Shown here piece after piece: positions 9,219-17,386 of a DNA stretch of 64,000 nt. The position numbers and the translations under genes are program-made. Numbering within the stretch: position 1 is the stretch's first letter; the number at the start of each line of letters is the position of its first letter. The DNA comes from Mycoplasmatota bacterium. Its GTDB lineage: Bacteria > Bacillota_I > Bacilli_A > Haloplasmatales > Haloplasmataceae. The notes under the pieces are model-generated. The model saw only the letters and a program-made list of their open reading frames with translations, was not told where the DNA came from and made no database searches. Where the stretch lies: NCBI GenBank assembly GCA_018394295.1, contig CP074573.1:248001-312000 (forward strand). The letters run 5' to 3'.

Positions 9219-9902
9219 TTGATTAGAAAAATACTGAAACCAGGTCTGATTGTTTCGTGTCAAGCATTAGAAGATGAACCATTACATAGTTCAAAGATTA
9301 TGGCAAGAATGGCTGTTGCAGCTCAGATGGGAGGGGCGGTAGCTATTAGAGCTAATTCTGGTAAGGATATTAAAAAAATAAGAAAAGAAGTAAACATTCC
9401 AATCATAGGTCTTGTGAAGAAAGATTATCCTGATTCAGAAATTTACATAACCCCTACTATGAAAGAAGTTAAGGAAGTAGTAAAAGCTGGTGCTGACATT
9501 ATCGCAGTTGATGCAACGGACAGATTAAGACCAAATTCCGTGACACTTGATGAGTTTTATAAAGAAATTAAAAAGAAATATCCAGACATTTATTTAATGG
9601 CAGATGTTTCTACATTTGAAGAAGGAATAAAAGCTGATGAACTAGGGTTTGATTTAATTTCAACGACTCTTAGTGGTTATACAAGTTATACAAGTGATGT
9701 GAATTTACCTAATATTCGACTTGTTGAACAACTATCAAAGGAAATAAAAAATGCAGTTTTAACTGCAGAAGGTGGAATCTGGAGTTCAGAAGATTTAAAA
9801 AAGTGTATGGAATTTAGTTATAGCGCAGTAATTGGGAGTGCAATTACGAGACCACAATTAATAACAAAACATTATGTAGATGGAATGAAAAAAATAAATT
9901 AG
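9219..9902 (+). CDS. nanE: N-acetylmannosamine-6-phosphate 2-epimerase
   Basis: Converts ManNAc-6-phosphate to GlcNAc-6-phosphate in the cytoplasm. The 227-residue protein shows the NanE pattern throughout: 'GLIVSCQALEDEPLHSS', 'GGAVAIRANS', 'IIGLVKKDYP', 'ITPTM', 'IIAVDATDR', 'LMADVSTFEEG', 'TTLSGYT', 'AEGGIW' and 'VIGSAITRP'. TTG 9219 is chosen because it gives the usual short N-terminus (MIRKILKPG) and is 8 bases from a G-rich ribosome site; GTG 9210 is an alternative. No NanA lyase or NanK kinase is present, so ManNAc-6-P must come from another route. It follows the regulator gene within 20 bases. Confidence 0.93.
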   Translation: MIRKILKPGLIVSCQALEDEPLHSSKIMARMAVAAQMGGAVAIRANSGKDIKKIRKEVNIPIIGLVKKDYPDSEIYITPTMKEVKEVVKAGADIIAVDATDRLRPNSVTLDEFYKEIKKKYPDIYLMADVSTFEEGIKADELGFDLISTTLSGYTSYTSDVNLPNIRLVEQLSKEIKNAVLTAEGGIWSSEDLKKCMEFSYSAVIGSAITRPQLITKHYVDGMKKIN

Positions 9903-9915
9903 TGGAGGTAAGAGA

Positions 9916-11382
9916 ATGAAAAAAATAAGTCTATTTCTTCTCGTTATATGTGTAAGCGTATTCATCACGGGTTGTACTGAAAAAAAAGTTGAGACAACTA
10001 CAACAACTGAGTCTAAATCATGTGAAGAAGATCCAAATCAAGCGAAGTGTTCGGAAGACGGTAAAGAAGAGAATAATTATGATTTCCAAGGAAAAGATTT
10101 CATTATTATGGCAAATAATCCGAAAACAGCTGACCCTTTTAGTGATACCTATGAAGGGTTATACCAAAGAGAGAAACAAGAAAATCAAAAACGTGTAGAA
10201 GAAAAATATCATGTTAAAGTCAAATATGTTGGTTATCCAGCTAAGGCATCATGGGGAACACCACGTGATAACTATATCATTAACTCTGAGGTAACTGGGC
10301 AAGCAGCAGCACATATTTATAATATATCTGCATCTTCTATCCCTGTTCTTGCTTCAGCAGGAGCGATTGTACCAATTGGAGAGTATTATGATAAATATGC
10401 TCATGATCAATTCATGCAGTATAAAAAAGAATTTGTGAAGTTCAAGGACGAATATTATGGATATGATGATTCTTACCCATTTACAGATATTGGAATCTAT
10501 TACAATCAAGAATTGTTAGAAGAGTTAGGTTATACACCAAATAAACCATCTCAAATGTGGCGTGATGGAGAATGGACATGGGACAATTTTGAAGCGTTTA
10601 TTAAAGAACTTAACACTAAACTAGACAATCAAAATGGAGAATATCCAATGGGTGGTAAAGTATATGACTGGACAGATGGAATGGTTCCAGCTAATGGTGG
10701 ATTTTATTTAGATGATTCATTGGAAATTGGTGTGGAAAACCCAGAAACAATTGAGGCTCTTGAGAAATTAGCTGAAATGTATGCAATTCCAGGAATGTGG
10801 ATAAGTGAAGTCGATAATGCTTATTCAACAGAAGAAAACTTCAAACAAGGTAAAGTAGTTTTTAATCCTGGTGCACATTGGCATTTGTTTGATTCATCAA
10901 GAATGGGAGAAGCAAATTTTGATATAGGTTTTGTACCATTTCCTAAAGGGAAACATGTGGTTGATGGAACAGCTGAATACAAAACAATTACGCAAATTTG
11001 GGGAGCAGCAACCTATGTTTATAGTAGTAGTTATGATGATGTTCCTGAAGGATATGAACATATGATGTTGTCTACAGAAACTATTCATATGATTCATAGT
11101 GAACTATTATATTTTGGAGATCTTCAGGATACATTTATAGATTTATCAATAGACTTTTTAAAGTATTATGCTGATGAAGAATCAGTTAATGCGCATCTAG
11201 ATGTACTAGACAAAGCACACAATGAGGTATTATACGGATTAGGAATAGATGCATTTGGATTAGAAGATGATAGTTGCATCGTGTTGCTTAATAAAGCAGT
11301 AAAAGAAAATAATGTTCGTGCAACAATGAAAATAATGTCAGAAAATATGAAAGAATCAATAGAGAACATGTTCAATAATTGA
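9916..11382 (+). CDS. Extracellular sugar-binding lipoprotein 1 (ABC importer)
   Basis: A 488-residue family-1 type solute-binding protein. Signal peptide with lipobox 'FITGC' (Cys about 20), a Thr-rich linker with a 'CEEDPNQAKC' pair, then the binding domain. 'YGYDDSYPFTDIGIYYNQELLEELGY' in outline is the typical hinge region, and 'MWRDGEWTWDNFEAFIKELN' the following helix. A close paralogue is encoded at 38997 at the other end of the operon. It probably delivers oligosaccharides to one of the two CUT1 permease pairs. Ribosome site 'gtggaggtaag'. Confidence 0.88.
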   Translation: MKKISLFLLVICVSVFITGCTEKKVETTTTTESKSCEEDPNQAKCSEDGKEENNYDFQGKDFIIMANNPKTADPFSDTYEGLYQREKQENQKRVEEKYHVKVKYVGYPAKASWGTPRDNYIINSEVTGQAAAHIYNISASSIPVLASAGAIVPIGEYYDKYAHDQFMQYKKEFVKFKDEYYGYDDSYPFTDIGIYYNQELLEELGYTPNKPSQMWRDGEWTWDNFEAFIKELNTKLDNQNGEYPMGGKVYDWTDGMVPANGGFYLDDSLEIGVENPETIEALEKLAEMYAIPGMWISEVDNAYSTEENFKQGKVVFNPGAHWHLFDSSRMGEANFDIGFVPFPKGKHVVDGTAEYKTITQIWGAATYVYSSSYDDVPEGYEHMMLSTETIHMIHSELLYFGDLQDTFIDLSIDFLKYYADEESVNAHLDVLDKAHNEVLYGLGIDAFGLEDDSCIVLLNKAVKENNVRATMKIMSENMKESIENMFNN

Positions 11383-11406
11383 TTATATTTTCAAAACTAT
11401 AGTTCG

Positions 11407-11426
11407 TAATATGTGAAAACATATTA
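11407..11426 (+). other. Intergenic stem-loop with GAAA tetraloop
   Basis: TAATATGT-GAAA-ACATATTA: an 8-base-pair stem closed by a GNRA loop between the lipoprotein genes, with no U tract after it. Likely an mRNA-stabilising or processing element, not a terminator. Confidence 0.45.
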
Positions 11427-11453
11427 TATATAAAGTAAATAGGAGGGAATAAA

Positions 11454-14400
11454 ATGAAGAAATTATTTAGTATGATGTTAATTCTTTTGGTTTTTGGATT
11501 AACATTAGCAGGATGTAACAAGCCTAAAAGTACTACAACAACTGGAACAGAGACAGAAACAAGTACAGAAATAGAGACAGACACAATAAAACCATTATTA
11601 AAAGTAACTCCTACAGATGTAACAATTATGTTTGGAGAAAATTATGAGTTAATGACTGGTGTAGAAGCTACTGATAATAAAGATGGCGATATTACTGGTT
11701 CTGTTACTGTTGAAGAAGGTGATTTCAATAATGAAGTCCCAGGACAATATGTTATTACTTATCGTGTAGCAGACTCTTCAGGTAATGAAGAAACTGCAAC
11801 AAGAAACTTAACTGTCCTTGAAAAAATGCCAGCAGTGGTTGTTGACGGTAATAAATATGGTATGGTTTACAATCCACTACTAAATCCAAAATTCTTAATG
11901 GGAAATTCATTTGATAAGAATGGTAACGAAGTTACTAACCCATGGCATTTTGATTTAACAAAAGTCAGTGTATTTAGTAAAGATTATTTTGACTGGTTAT
12001 ATGCAAACTATCCAAATCGTCTTTATGCAGGTTGGACAAATATTGCAGTTACAGATGCTGATGGTAAGATTGTTCTATTAAGAGATCATAACTGTAACCA
12101 GTACTCTGAAGAAAATGGAATTGAAGTATGTAGTATTTGGTCAAATGGTACTCAAGATAATGAGTACAAAAATCTACATGCTGGATTTGCTAATTTAACA
12201 GTTCCAGATGGTGGACATGTTATGGTATTTATCAATGATGGTTCAAACCAAGAAGGTTCACCTAGAGCATTTGGTGATGCATTAATGGCTGGTGGAGCAG
12301 GTCTTGGAAAAGAAATTGAAATTCAGTTTCCAGAAGTGATTGTTGATCATGCAAGTAATCAACTTCCTATTATTACAGTTCCTGAAGATGATTTCGTAAA
12401 AGAACTTATTGTAAATGATACATTTGATGTAATGGAAGGTGTTACTGTAACAGATAATGAAGACGGAAACGACGTTACATTAGAAACAAAGATTTTAAAA
12501 TTTGATGATACTGAATATGTTGAAGTTTCTGAAGTAACTACAACTGAACCTAGTATCTATATAATTGAATATAGTGCAGATTATGATGGATTTAGAAAAG
12601 TTACTGCACGTCGTCAAGTAGTAGTAAACTCTGAAGTAGCTCCTGAAGAAAAATTCTTAACATTAGGAGATTCACAAATTGCTGTCGTTGAAAATCCAAT
12701 TAATTGGACTGTTGATGGCGTTCATTTATACACAAAAGAATATTGGGATGCTAATGTAGCTGATTGGGCAACAAATTCTTATCAGTGGGCAGTAGTAGCC
12801 GTAACAGATCAATACGGAAGAATCGTTGAGGTAAGATCTGCATGGGGTGCTCCATTCGGACACTATACAGTAGATAACCCAAATGGTGCAGCACCAGACG
12901 AAAGTGTATGGGGTAGTATTGATGGAACAACTTGGGCTGTTGATATGATTACTAATTTAACAGTACCTGATGGTGGATTTGTTATTGGATTTGGACATGC
13001 AGCGGGTACAAATGAATATAGAACATGGGCTTATAAAAATTTACTTACTGATCAAGAATTTGATGGAACTAATGATTCATCAGACCCACAACAATATGCA
13101 AATTTAAGCCCAATTGGTAAAGTATTTGGAGGGGAATGGTTCCCTAATGTTATTACAGTTGGACAAGAAGACATTTTAGTAGTAGAAAACCCAGCAGATT
13201 GGGCAACTTATTACAATGTACATAATGGACATCTATATACAAAAGCATTCTGGGATGCAATTGATCAAAGCCAATTAGTAGATATTGGTGATGGATGTAT
13301 GTATCAATGGAGTCTAGTAGTCGTTTTAGATGCATCAGGAAAAGTTGTAGAGATTAGAGATGGAGCAACTGCATTTGAATATACTGAAGCAAATCCTTCA
13401 GGTATTGCAGCTACATCATGGACAGGTCAAACTCCTACAGCTGGATTAAATGTACCAGAAAATGGTTATGTATTAGCATATTATCTTGATAAAGAAGTAG
13501 GTTATAAAGCATTTGTACACACTAGTGGAGCTCCTGCAGAGGGTGTTACAGATGTTAATGCGATTGGAACAATCGTTGAAGGTAAATGGTTCACTGAAGA
13601 AGTTGAAGAGGTTGAACAAGATTTTATTACAGTTGGAGATGAAGACATCCTTGTAGTTGTAGACCCAGCAGATTGGGCATCTTATCATACTGTACAAGGT
13701 TCACATCTTTATACAAAAGCATTTTGGGATGCAATTGATCAAAGTCAATTAAATGGTATTGAAGATGGATGTTTGTATCAATGGAGTCTATTAGTTATAT
13801 TAGATGAATTTGGTAGAGTAGTAGAAATTAGAGATGGATTAACTGGAACTGAATTTACTGCTACTAATCCAGCAGGTGTAGCAGCTACAACTTGGACAGC
13901 ACAAACACCAACCGCTGATTTAGTTGTACCTGAAAATGGTTATGTATTAGCTTTCACTAAAATTGGTGAAGATACTACATGGAGAACAGCTGGATATACA
14001 GCATTTGTTCATTCTAGTGGAGATCACAAAACAGCTCCAGGTACTACAGATGTAAATGCGCTTGGAACATTCGTTGAAGGTAAATGGTTCGCTGAATATG
14101 TTGAACAAGATTATATTACAGTTGGAAATGAAGACATTCTTGTAGTTGCAGACCCAGCAGATTGGGCATCTTATCATACTGTACAAGGTTCACATCTTTA
14201 TACAAAAGCATTTTGGGATGCAGTTGATCAAAGTAAATTAAATGGTATTAATGATGGATGTTTTTATCAATGGAGTCTGTTAGTTATATTAGATGAATTT
14301 GGTAAAGTAGTTGAAATTAGAGATGGATTAACTGGAACTGAATTTACTGCTACTAATCCAGCAGGTGTAGCAGCAACAACTTGGACAGCACAAACACCAA

Positions 14401-15074
14401 CCGCTGATTTAGTTGTACCTGAAAATGGTTATGTATTAGCTTTCACTAAAATTGGTGAAGATACTACATGGAGAACAGCTGGATATACAGCATTTGTTCA
14501 TTCTAGTGGAGATCACAAAACAGCTCCAGGTACTACAGATGTAAATGCGCTTGGAACATTCGTTGAAGGTAAATGGTTTGCTGAAATAGTTCTTCCTCAT
14601 ATTACAGTTGGAACTGAAGACATTCTTGTAGTTGAAAATCCAGTAGATTGGGCATCTTATCATACTGTACAAGGTTCACATCTATATACAAAAGCATACT
14701 GGGATGCAGTTGACCAAAGTCAATTAAATGGTATTAATTATGGAAGTTTTTACCAATATAGTTTACTAGTTGTATTAGATGAAACAGGTAAAGTAGTAGA
14801 AATTAGAGATGGATTAGCTGGTGATGGTTTTGAATTTACTGAAACTAATCCTACAGGTGTAGCAGCAACAACTTGGACAAGAACTACACCAACAGCTGGA
14901 TTAATTGTACCAGATAATGGTTATGTATTAGCTTTCACAGCTATTAATAATACCGACAAAACATGGAGAACAGCAGGTTATAAAGCATTTGTTCATACTA
15001 GTGGAGACCACGCTGTAGGTCTTGGTACTACAGATGTTAATGCGATTGGAACTACTGTCGTATTACCTAATTAA
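11454..15074 (+). CDS. Large repeat-containing surface lipoprotein with an Ig-like (DUF5011-type) domain
   Basis: A 1206-residue lipoprotein. Lipobox 'TLAGC' (Cys about 20), Thr/Glu-rich linker, then an Ig-like domain at about 45-125 ('NKDGDITGSVTV', 'PGQYVITYRVADSSGN') of the DUF5011 type, and a second degenerate one at about 300-395. Six units of about 155-163 residues follow the pattern 'ILVV..P.DWA', 'GSHLYTKAFWDA', 'YQWSLLVILDEFGRVVEIRDG', 'VPENGYVLAF', 'AFVHTSG'. The first two are divergent; the last four start at 13152, 13626, 14115 and 14601. Units 2 and 3 of those four are nearly identical in DNA. Probable cell-surface glycan-binding or adhesion protein feeding the importer; function is inference. 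An Ig domain plus binding repeats beside a solute-binding protein suggests substrate capture. Confidence 0.75.
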   Translation: MKKLFSMMLILLVFGLTLAGCNKPKSTTTTGTETETSTEIETDTIKPLLKVTPTDVTIMFGENYELMTGVEATDNKDGDITGSVTVEEGDFNNEVPGQYVITYRVADSSGNEETATRNLTVLEKMPAVVVDGNKYGMVYNPLLNPKFLMGNSFDKNGNEVTNPWHFDLTKVSVFSKDYFDWLYANYPNRLYAGWTNIAVTDADGKIVLLRDHNCNQYSEENGIEVCSIWSNGTQDNEYKNLHAGFANLTVPDGGHVMVFINDGSNQEGSPRAFGDALMAGGAGLGKEIEIQFPEVIVDHASNQLPIITVPEDDFVKELIVNDTFDVMEGVTVTDNEDGNDVTLETKILKFDDTEYVEVSEVTTTEPSIYIIEYSADYDGFRKVTARRQVVVNSEVAPEEKFLTLGDSQIAVVENPINWTVDGVHLYTKEYWDANVADWATNSYQWAVVAVTDQYGRIVEVRSAWGAPFGHYTVDNPNGAAPDESVWGSIDGTTWAVDMITNLTVPDGGFVIGFGHAAGTNEYRTWAYKNLLTDQEFDGTNDSSDPQQYANLSPIGKVFGGEWFPNVITVGQEDILVVENPADWATYYNVHNGHLYTKAFWDAIDQSQLVDIGDGCMYQWSLVVVLDASGKVVEIRDGATAFEYTEANPSGIAATSWTGQTPTAGLNVPENGYVLAYYLDKEVGYKAFVHTSGAPAEGVTDVNAIGTIVEGKWFTEEVEEVEQDFITVGDEDILVVVDPADWASYHTVQGSHLYTKAFWDAIDQSQLNGIEDGCLYQWSLLVILDEFGRVVEIRDGLTGTEFTATNPAGVAATTWTAQTPTADLVVPENGYVLAFTKIGEDTTWRTAGYTAFVHSSGDHKTAPGTTDVNALGTFVEGKWFAEYVEQDYITVGNEDILVVADPADWASYHTVQGSHLYTKAFWDAVDQSKLNGINDGCFYQWSLLVILDEFGKVVEIRDGLTGTEFTATNPAGVAATTWTAQTPTADLVVPENGYVLAFTKIGEDTTWRTAGYTAFVHSSGDHKTAPGTTDVNALGTFVEGKWFAEIVLPHITVGTEDILVVENPVDWASYHTVQGSHLYTKAYWDAVDQSQLNGINYGSFYQYSLLVVLDETGKVVEIRDGLAGDGFEFTETNPTGVAATTWTRTTPTAGLIVPDNGYVLAFTAINNTDKTWRTAGYKAFVHTSGDHAVGLGTTDVNAIGTTVVLPN
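13152..15074 (+). repeat. Four tandem coding repeats of 474-489 bp
   Basis: Units start at 13152, 13626, 14115 and 14601. All keep frame, so unit gain or loss would change protein length by about 160 residues. Units 13626-14114 and 14115-14600 are the closest pair and share runs of identical sequence over most of their length. Confidence 0.85.
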
Positions 15075-15092
15075 TTTAATAATTACACTAAC

Positions 15093-15124
15093 TAGTTATA
15101 TGGGGATTTATCCCCATATAACTA
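15093..15124 (+). other. 15-bp perfect hairpin between genes, no U tract
   Basis: TAGTTATATGGGGAT (15093-15107) and ATCCCCATATAACTA (15110-15124) are perfect reverse complements separated by TT. It lies between the repeat lipoprotein and the NAGPA gene and is not followed by a T run. Could stabilise the upstream mRNA, partially terminate or be a bidirectional binding site. Confidence 0.6.
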
Positions 15125-15148
15125 AATCTATTAATATAGAGGTCTAAT

Positions 15149-16690
15149 ATGGGAAGAAAAATTAAACAAATATTTTTAGGAATCATATTAAGTTTTATAT
15201 TTACTAACTCAATCTATGTGTCTGCAGATGAGGCACAGGATTTTAAACTAAATCTTGGTGATGTAACTAAATACGACCATGAACAAATAAGTGATATATT
15301 ATATGAACGTTTCGAAATAGCTGGCAATGATGGGATAAAGAGAGTTGCATTTAAAGCAGCTTTTGATCAAAAATCTAGTAATGTTGATATGGTACTTTGG
15401 GATAATTATATTGATGCTAATCATTATAAAAAAGCTACTGTTATGGAGATTGCAAAGAATTTTGAAGAAGAAACTGGTAGAAAAGTATACGCTGCTGTAA
15501 ATGGAGATTTCTTTTTGATGTCATATCCACAAGATAAAAATCTAGTGGGTAAGACTTTGCACACTTACATGAAAGATGGGAAAGAAATTGTTTATGGATG
15601 GGAAACTAAATTAACTAATTTCGGTTTTAATAATCAAGGTGAGTATAAGATTCAAACTGGGGTTCTAACACTGGATACTCAGAAAAAGAAGATATTACGC
15701 GTTTATCTTGATGATAACAATTATAAAGATTTTGACATTGATAAATTAGATAAAATGGTAATTGGAGGAGAAGTTGGTATTTATACACCAGCCTCTAAAC
15801 AAATAAACGGAACATTTACAGGAAAGTATATTGCAAAAGTCGAAAACAATAATTATGATTATCCGATTAAAGCGAACATTGTTAGAGATAGTAATCAAGA
15901 ACTATTAACGAATAGTTTAGTAGATATACCTTCAGGTCATATTGGAATAGCAGTTAATTCTTTCGGACAATACATAAGTGGTGAAGCACAATTTTTCTAT
16001 GAAACATTACAAAATGGACAGAAAATTGAGATTTTAGAAAAAGAACATTATAGTGATTCAGGGTTTGAAAATTTAAATTATGTTGTTGGTGGAAGAACTA
16101 AATTAGTATTAAATAGAGAAATAACACCAGAAGGAACAAGTATAGCAGTAGGTCCAACTTCGACACATCCAAGAACAACTCTGGGAGTTACCGTTGATGG
16201 AGAATTCTTTATTCAAGTAATTGATGGAAGACAATCAGGATATAGTACAGGACTTACTACAAGAGCTCAAGCTCAACTTGCCTATGATTTAGGTGCTAAA
16301 GATGCGATAGAATTAGATGGTGGTGGTTCAACAACATTTATTTTAAGAGTAAATGATGAATTACAGGTAGTTAATCGACCATCGAATGATAATAGGGTTT
16401 TACGACCAGTTGGGAATGCTGTTTTATTTGTAGAAGCAGTAGGTAGTGAATTATCAGAAGAGGTGCCTAACTGCGAAGCTTATAGTAATTTAGAAGCATG
16501 TAAAACTACTACGACCGAAACTGAAACTACTACAGAAAATACTACTACTACTGATACTCCGATAGATAATAACAATGACAATGATAATGATAATAATAAT
16601 ACTAATATTTATATTATTTCTGCTATTGTTGGAGTTATGGTAATTGGAGCCCTTGGAGCCCTTGGAGTAACGATCAAAAGGAAGCGTTAG
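15149..16690 (+). CDS. Surface-anchored phosphodiester glycosidase-domain (NAGPA) protein
   Basis: A 513-residue secreted protein with a signal peptide (about 1-26) and a C-terminal membrane helix ('IISAIVGVMVIGALGALGV') followed by KRKR, preceded by a Thr/Asn/Asp-rich stalk. The domain at about 85-435 matches the NAGPA family (phosphodiester alpha-GlcNAcase, PF09992): 'AAVNGDFF' early, 'HPRTTLGVT' at about 341, 'DGRQSGYSTG' at about 359 and 'AIELDGGGSTTF' at about 386-397, where the DGGGS loop is the family hallmark. The mammalian member removes GlcNAc from GlcNAc-1-P-6-mannose. Here it would act on the outer face of the membrane on a sugar phosphodiester or another glycoside. Bacterial specificity is not settled. 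Overlap and spacing place it in the main operon. Confidence 0.87.
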   Translation: MGRKIKQIFLGIILSFIFTNSIYVSADEAQDFKLNLGDVTKYDHEQISDILYERFEIAGNDGIKRVAFKAAFDQKSSNVDMVLWDNYIDANHYKKATVMEIAKNFEEETGRKVYAAVNGDFFLMSYPQDKNLVGKTLHTYMKDGKEIVYGWETKLTNFGFNNQGEYKIQTGVLTLDTQKKKILRVYLDDNNYKDFDIDKLDKMVIGGEVGIYTPASKQINGTFTGKYIAKVENNNYDYPIKANIVRDSNQELLTNSLVDIPSGHIGIAVNSFGQYISGEAQFFYETLQNGQKIEILEKEHYSDSGFENLNYVVGGRTKLVLNREITPEGTSIAVGPTSTHPRTTLGVTVDGEFFIQVIDGRQSGYSTGLTTRAQAQLAYDLGAKDAIELDGGGSTTFILRVNDELQVVNRPSNDNRVLRPVGNAVLFVEAVGSELSEEVPNCEAYSNLEACKTTTTETETTTENTTTTDTPIDNNNDNDNDNNNTNIYIISAIVGVMVIGALGALGVTIKRKR

Positions 16691-16698
16691 GTGATAAA

Positions 16699-17361
16699 AT
16701 GAATTTTGAAAAATATATAGACAGTAAACTCTACCACTTCTTCGATAAGGCTTTTAATTTAATTGTAATAAACTTATTATTAATTTTAATAAGTATTTTA
16801 GGGTTAGGAGTGTTTACTTTATTCCCTGCCCTAGCTGCTACTTATGTTTTATTACAATGTGAAAGCAATGATATTGGTGTATCACTCATAAAGAGTTTCT
16901 ATATAGTAATGAAAAAAGATTATATTAAATTACAGAAATTATTTATTATGATTGTACTTATTATAGGAATATTTGCGTTTAATACAATGTTTTTTTATGA
17001 GTACGCAATAAGTCAAAATGGGTCAATGTTTCATTTTGTTGGTTTATTTGTTATTTTATCGATAGATTTATTAATAATTGGTATGCTATTACATTTATTT
17101 CCTGTCTATATGTATTTCAATAAATTAAAACCCATTGGAATCATAAAATTCTCTACATTGATGGTATTTGCCTATCCGTTTAGAACCATCTTAGTGGTAC
17201 TTATATCCTTTGGGTGGATTCTTTTAATATCATTTCAACCGCCTACTATTCCCTTTATTTCAGTTACTATTCCAATCTATATATATTTGAAACTATTTAA
17301 TTCGACCTATAAAAAATTGACAAATAATGATACACCAATAGAAAATTATTATTTTAGCTAA
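16699..17361 (+). CDS. YesL/DUF624-family membrane protein
   Basis: A 220-residue integral membrane protein with about five or six helices. The opening 'YHFFDKAFNLIVINLLLIL' and 'LGLGVFTLFPALAATYVLL' is the characteristic start of the DUF624/YesL family, which sits beside CUT1 sugar importers in many Firmicutes (for example in the rhamnogalacturonan operon of Bacillus subtilis). Function not known; an accessory or assembly role in carbohydrate uptake is the usual suggestion. Starts 8 bases after the NAGPA gene with 'taggtgat' as ribosome site and is followed after 25 bases by the solute-binding fusion. Confidence 0.85.
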   Translation: MNFEKYIDSKLYHFFDKAFNLIVINLLLILISILGLGVFTLFPALAATYVLLQCESNDIGVSLIKSFYIVMKKDYIKLQKLFIMIVLIIGIFAFNTMFFYEYAISQNGSMFHFVGLFVILSIDLLIIGMLLHLFPVYMYFNKLKPIGIIKFSTLMVFAYPFRTILVVLISFGWILLISFQPPTIPFISVTIPIYIYLKLFNSTYKKLTNNDTPIENYYFS

Positions 17362-17386
17362 AAAAATAATGTGGAGTGATGAGAGT

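Noticed and set aside
9989-10198. Overlapping plus-strand frame inside the first binding-lipoprotein gene
   Set aside because: A shadow of the lipoprotein gene in another frame; basic, low-complexity translation.
13473-14672. Three similar minus-strand open frames of 74-79 codons
   Set aside because: They lie opposite the tandem repeats of the lipoprotein gene and resemble each other only because the repeats do. No ribosome sites.
13152-15074. Regular repeats that might suggest a CRISPR-like array
   Set aside because: Units are about 480 bp, in frame and coding; there are no short direct repeats with unique spacers and no cas genes.
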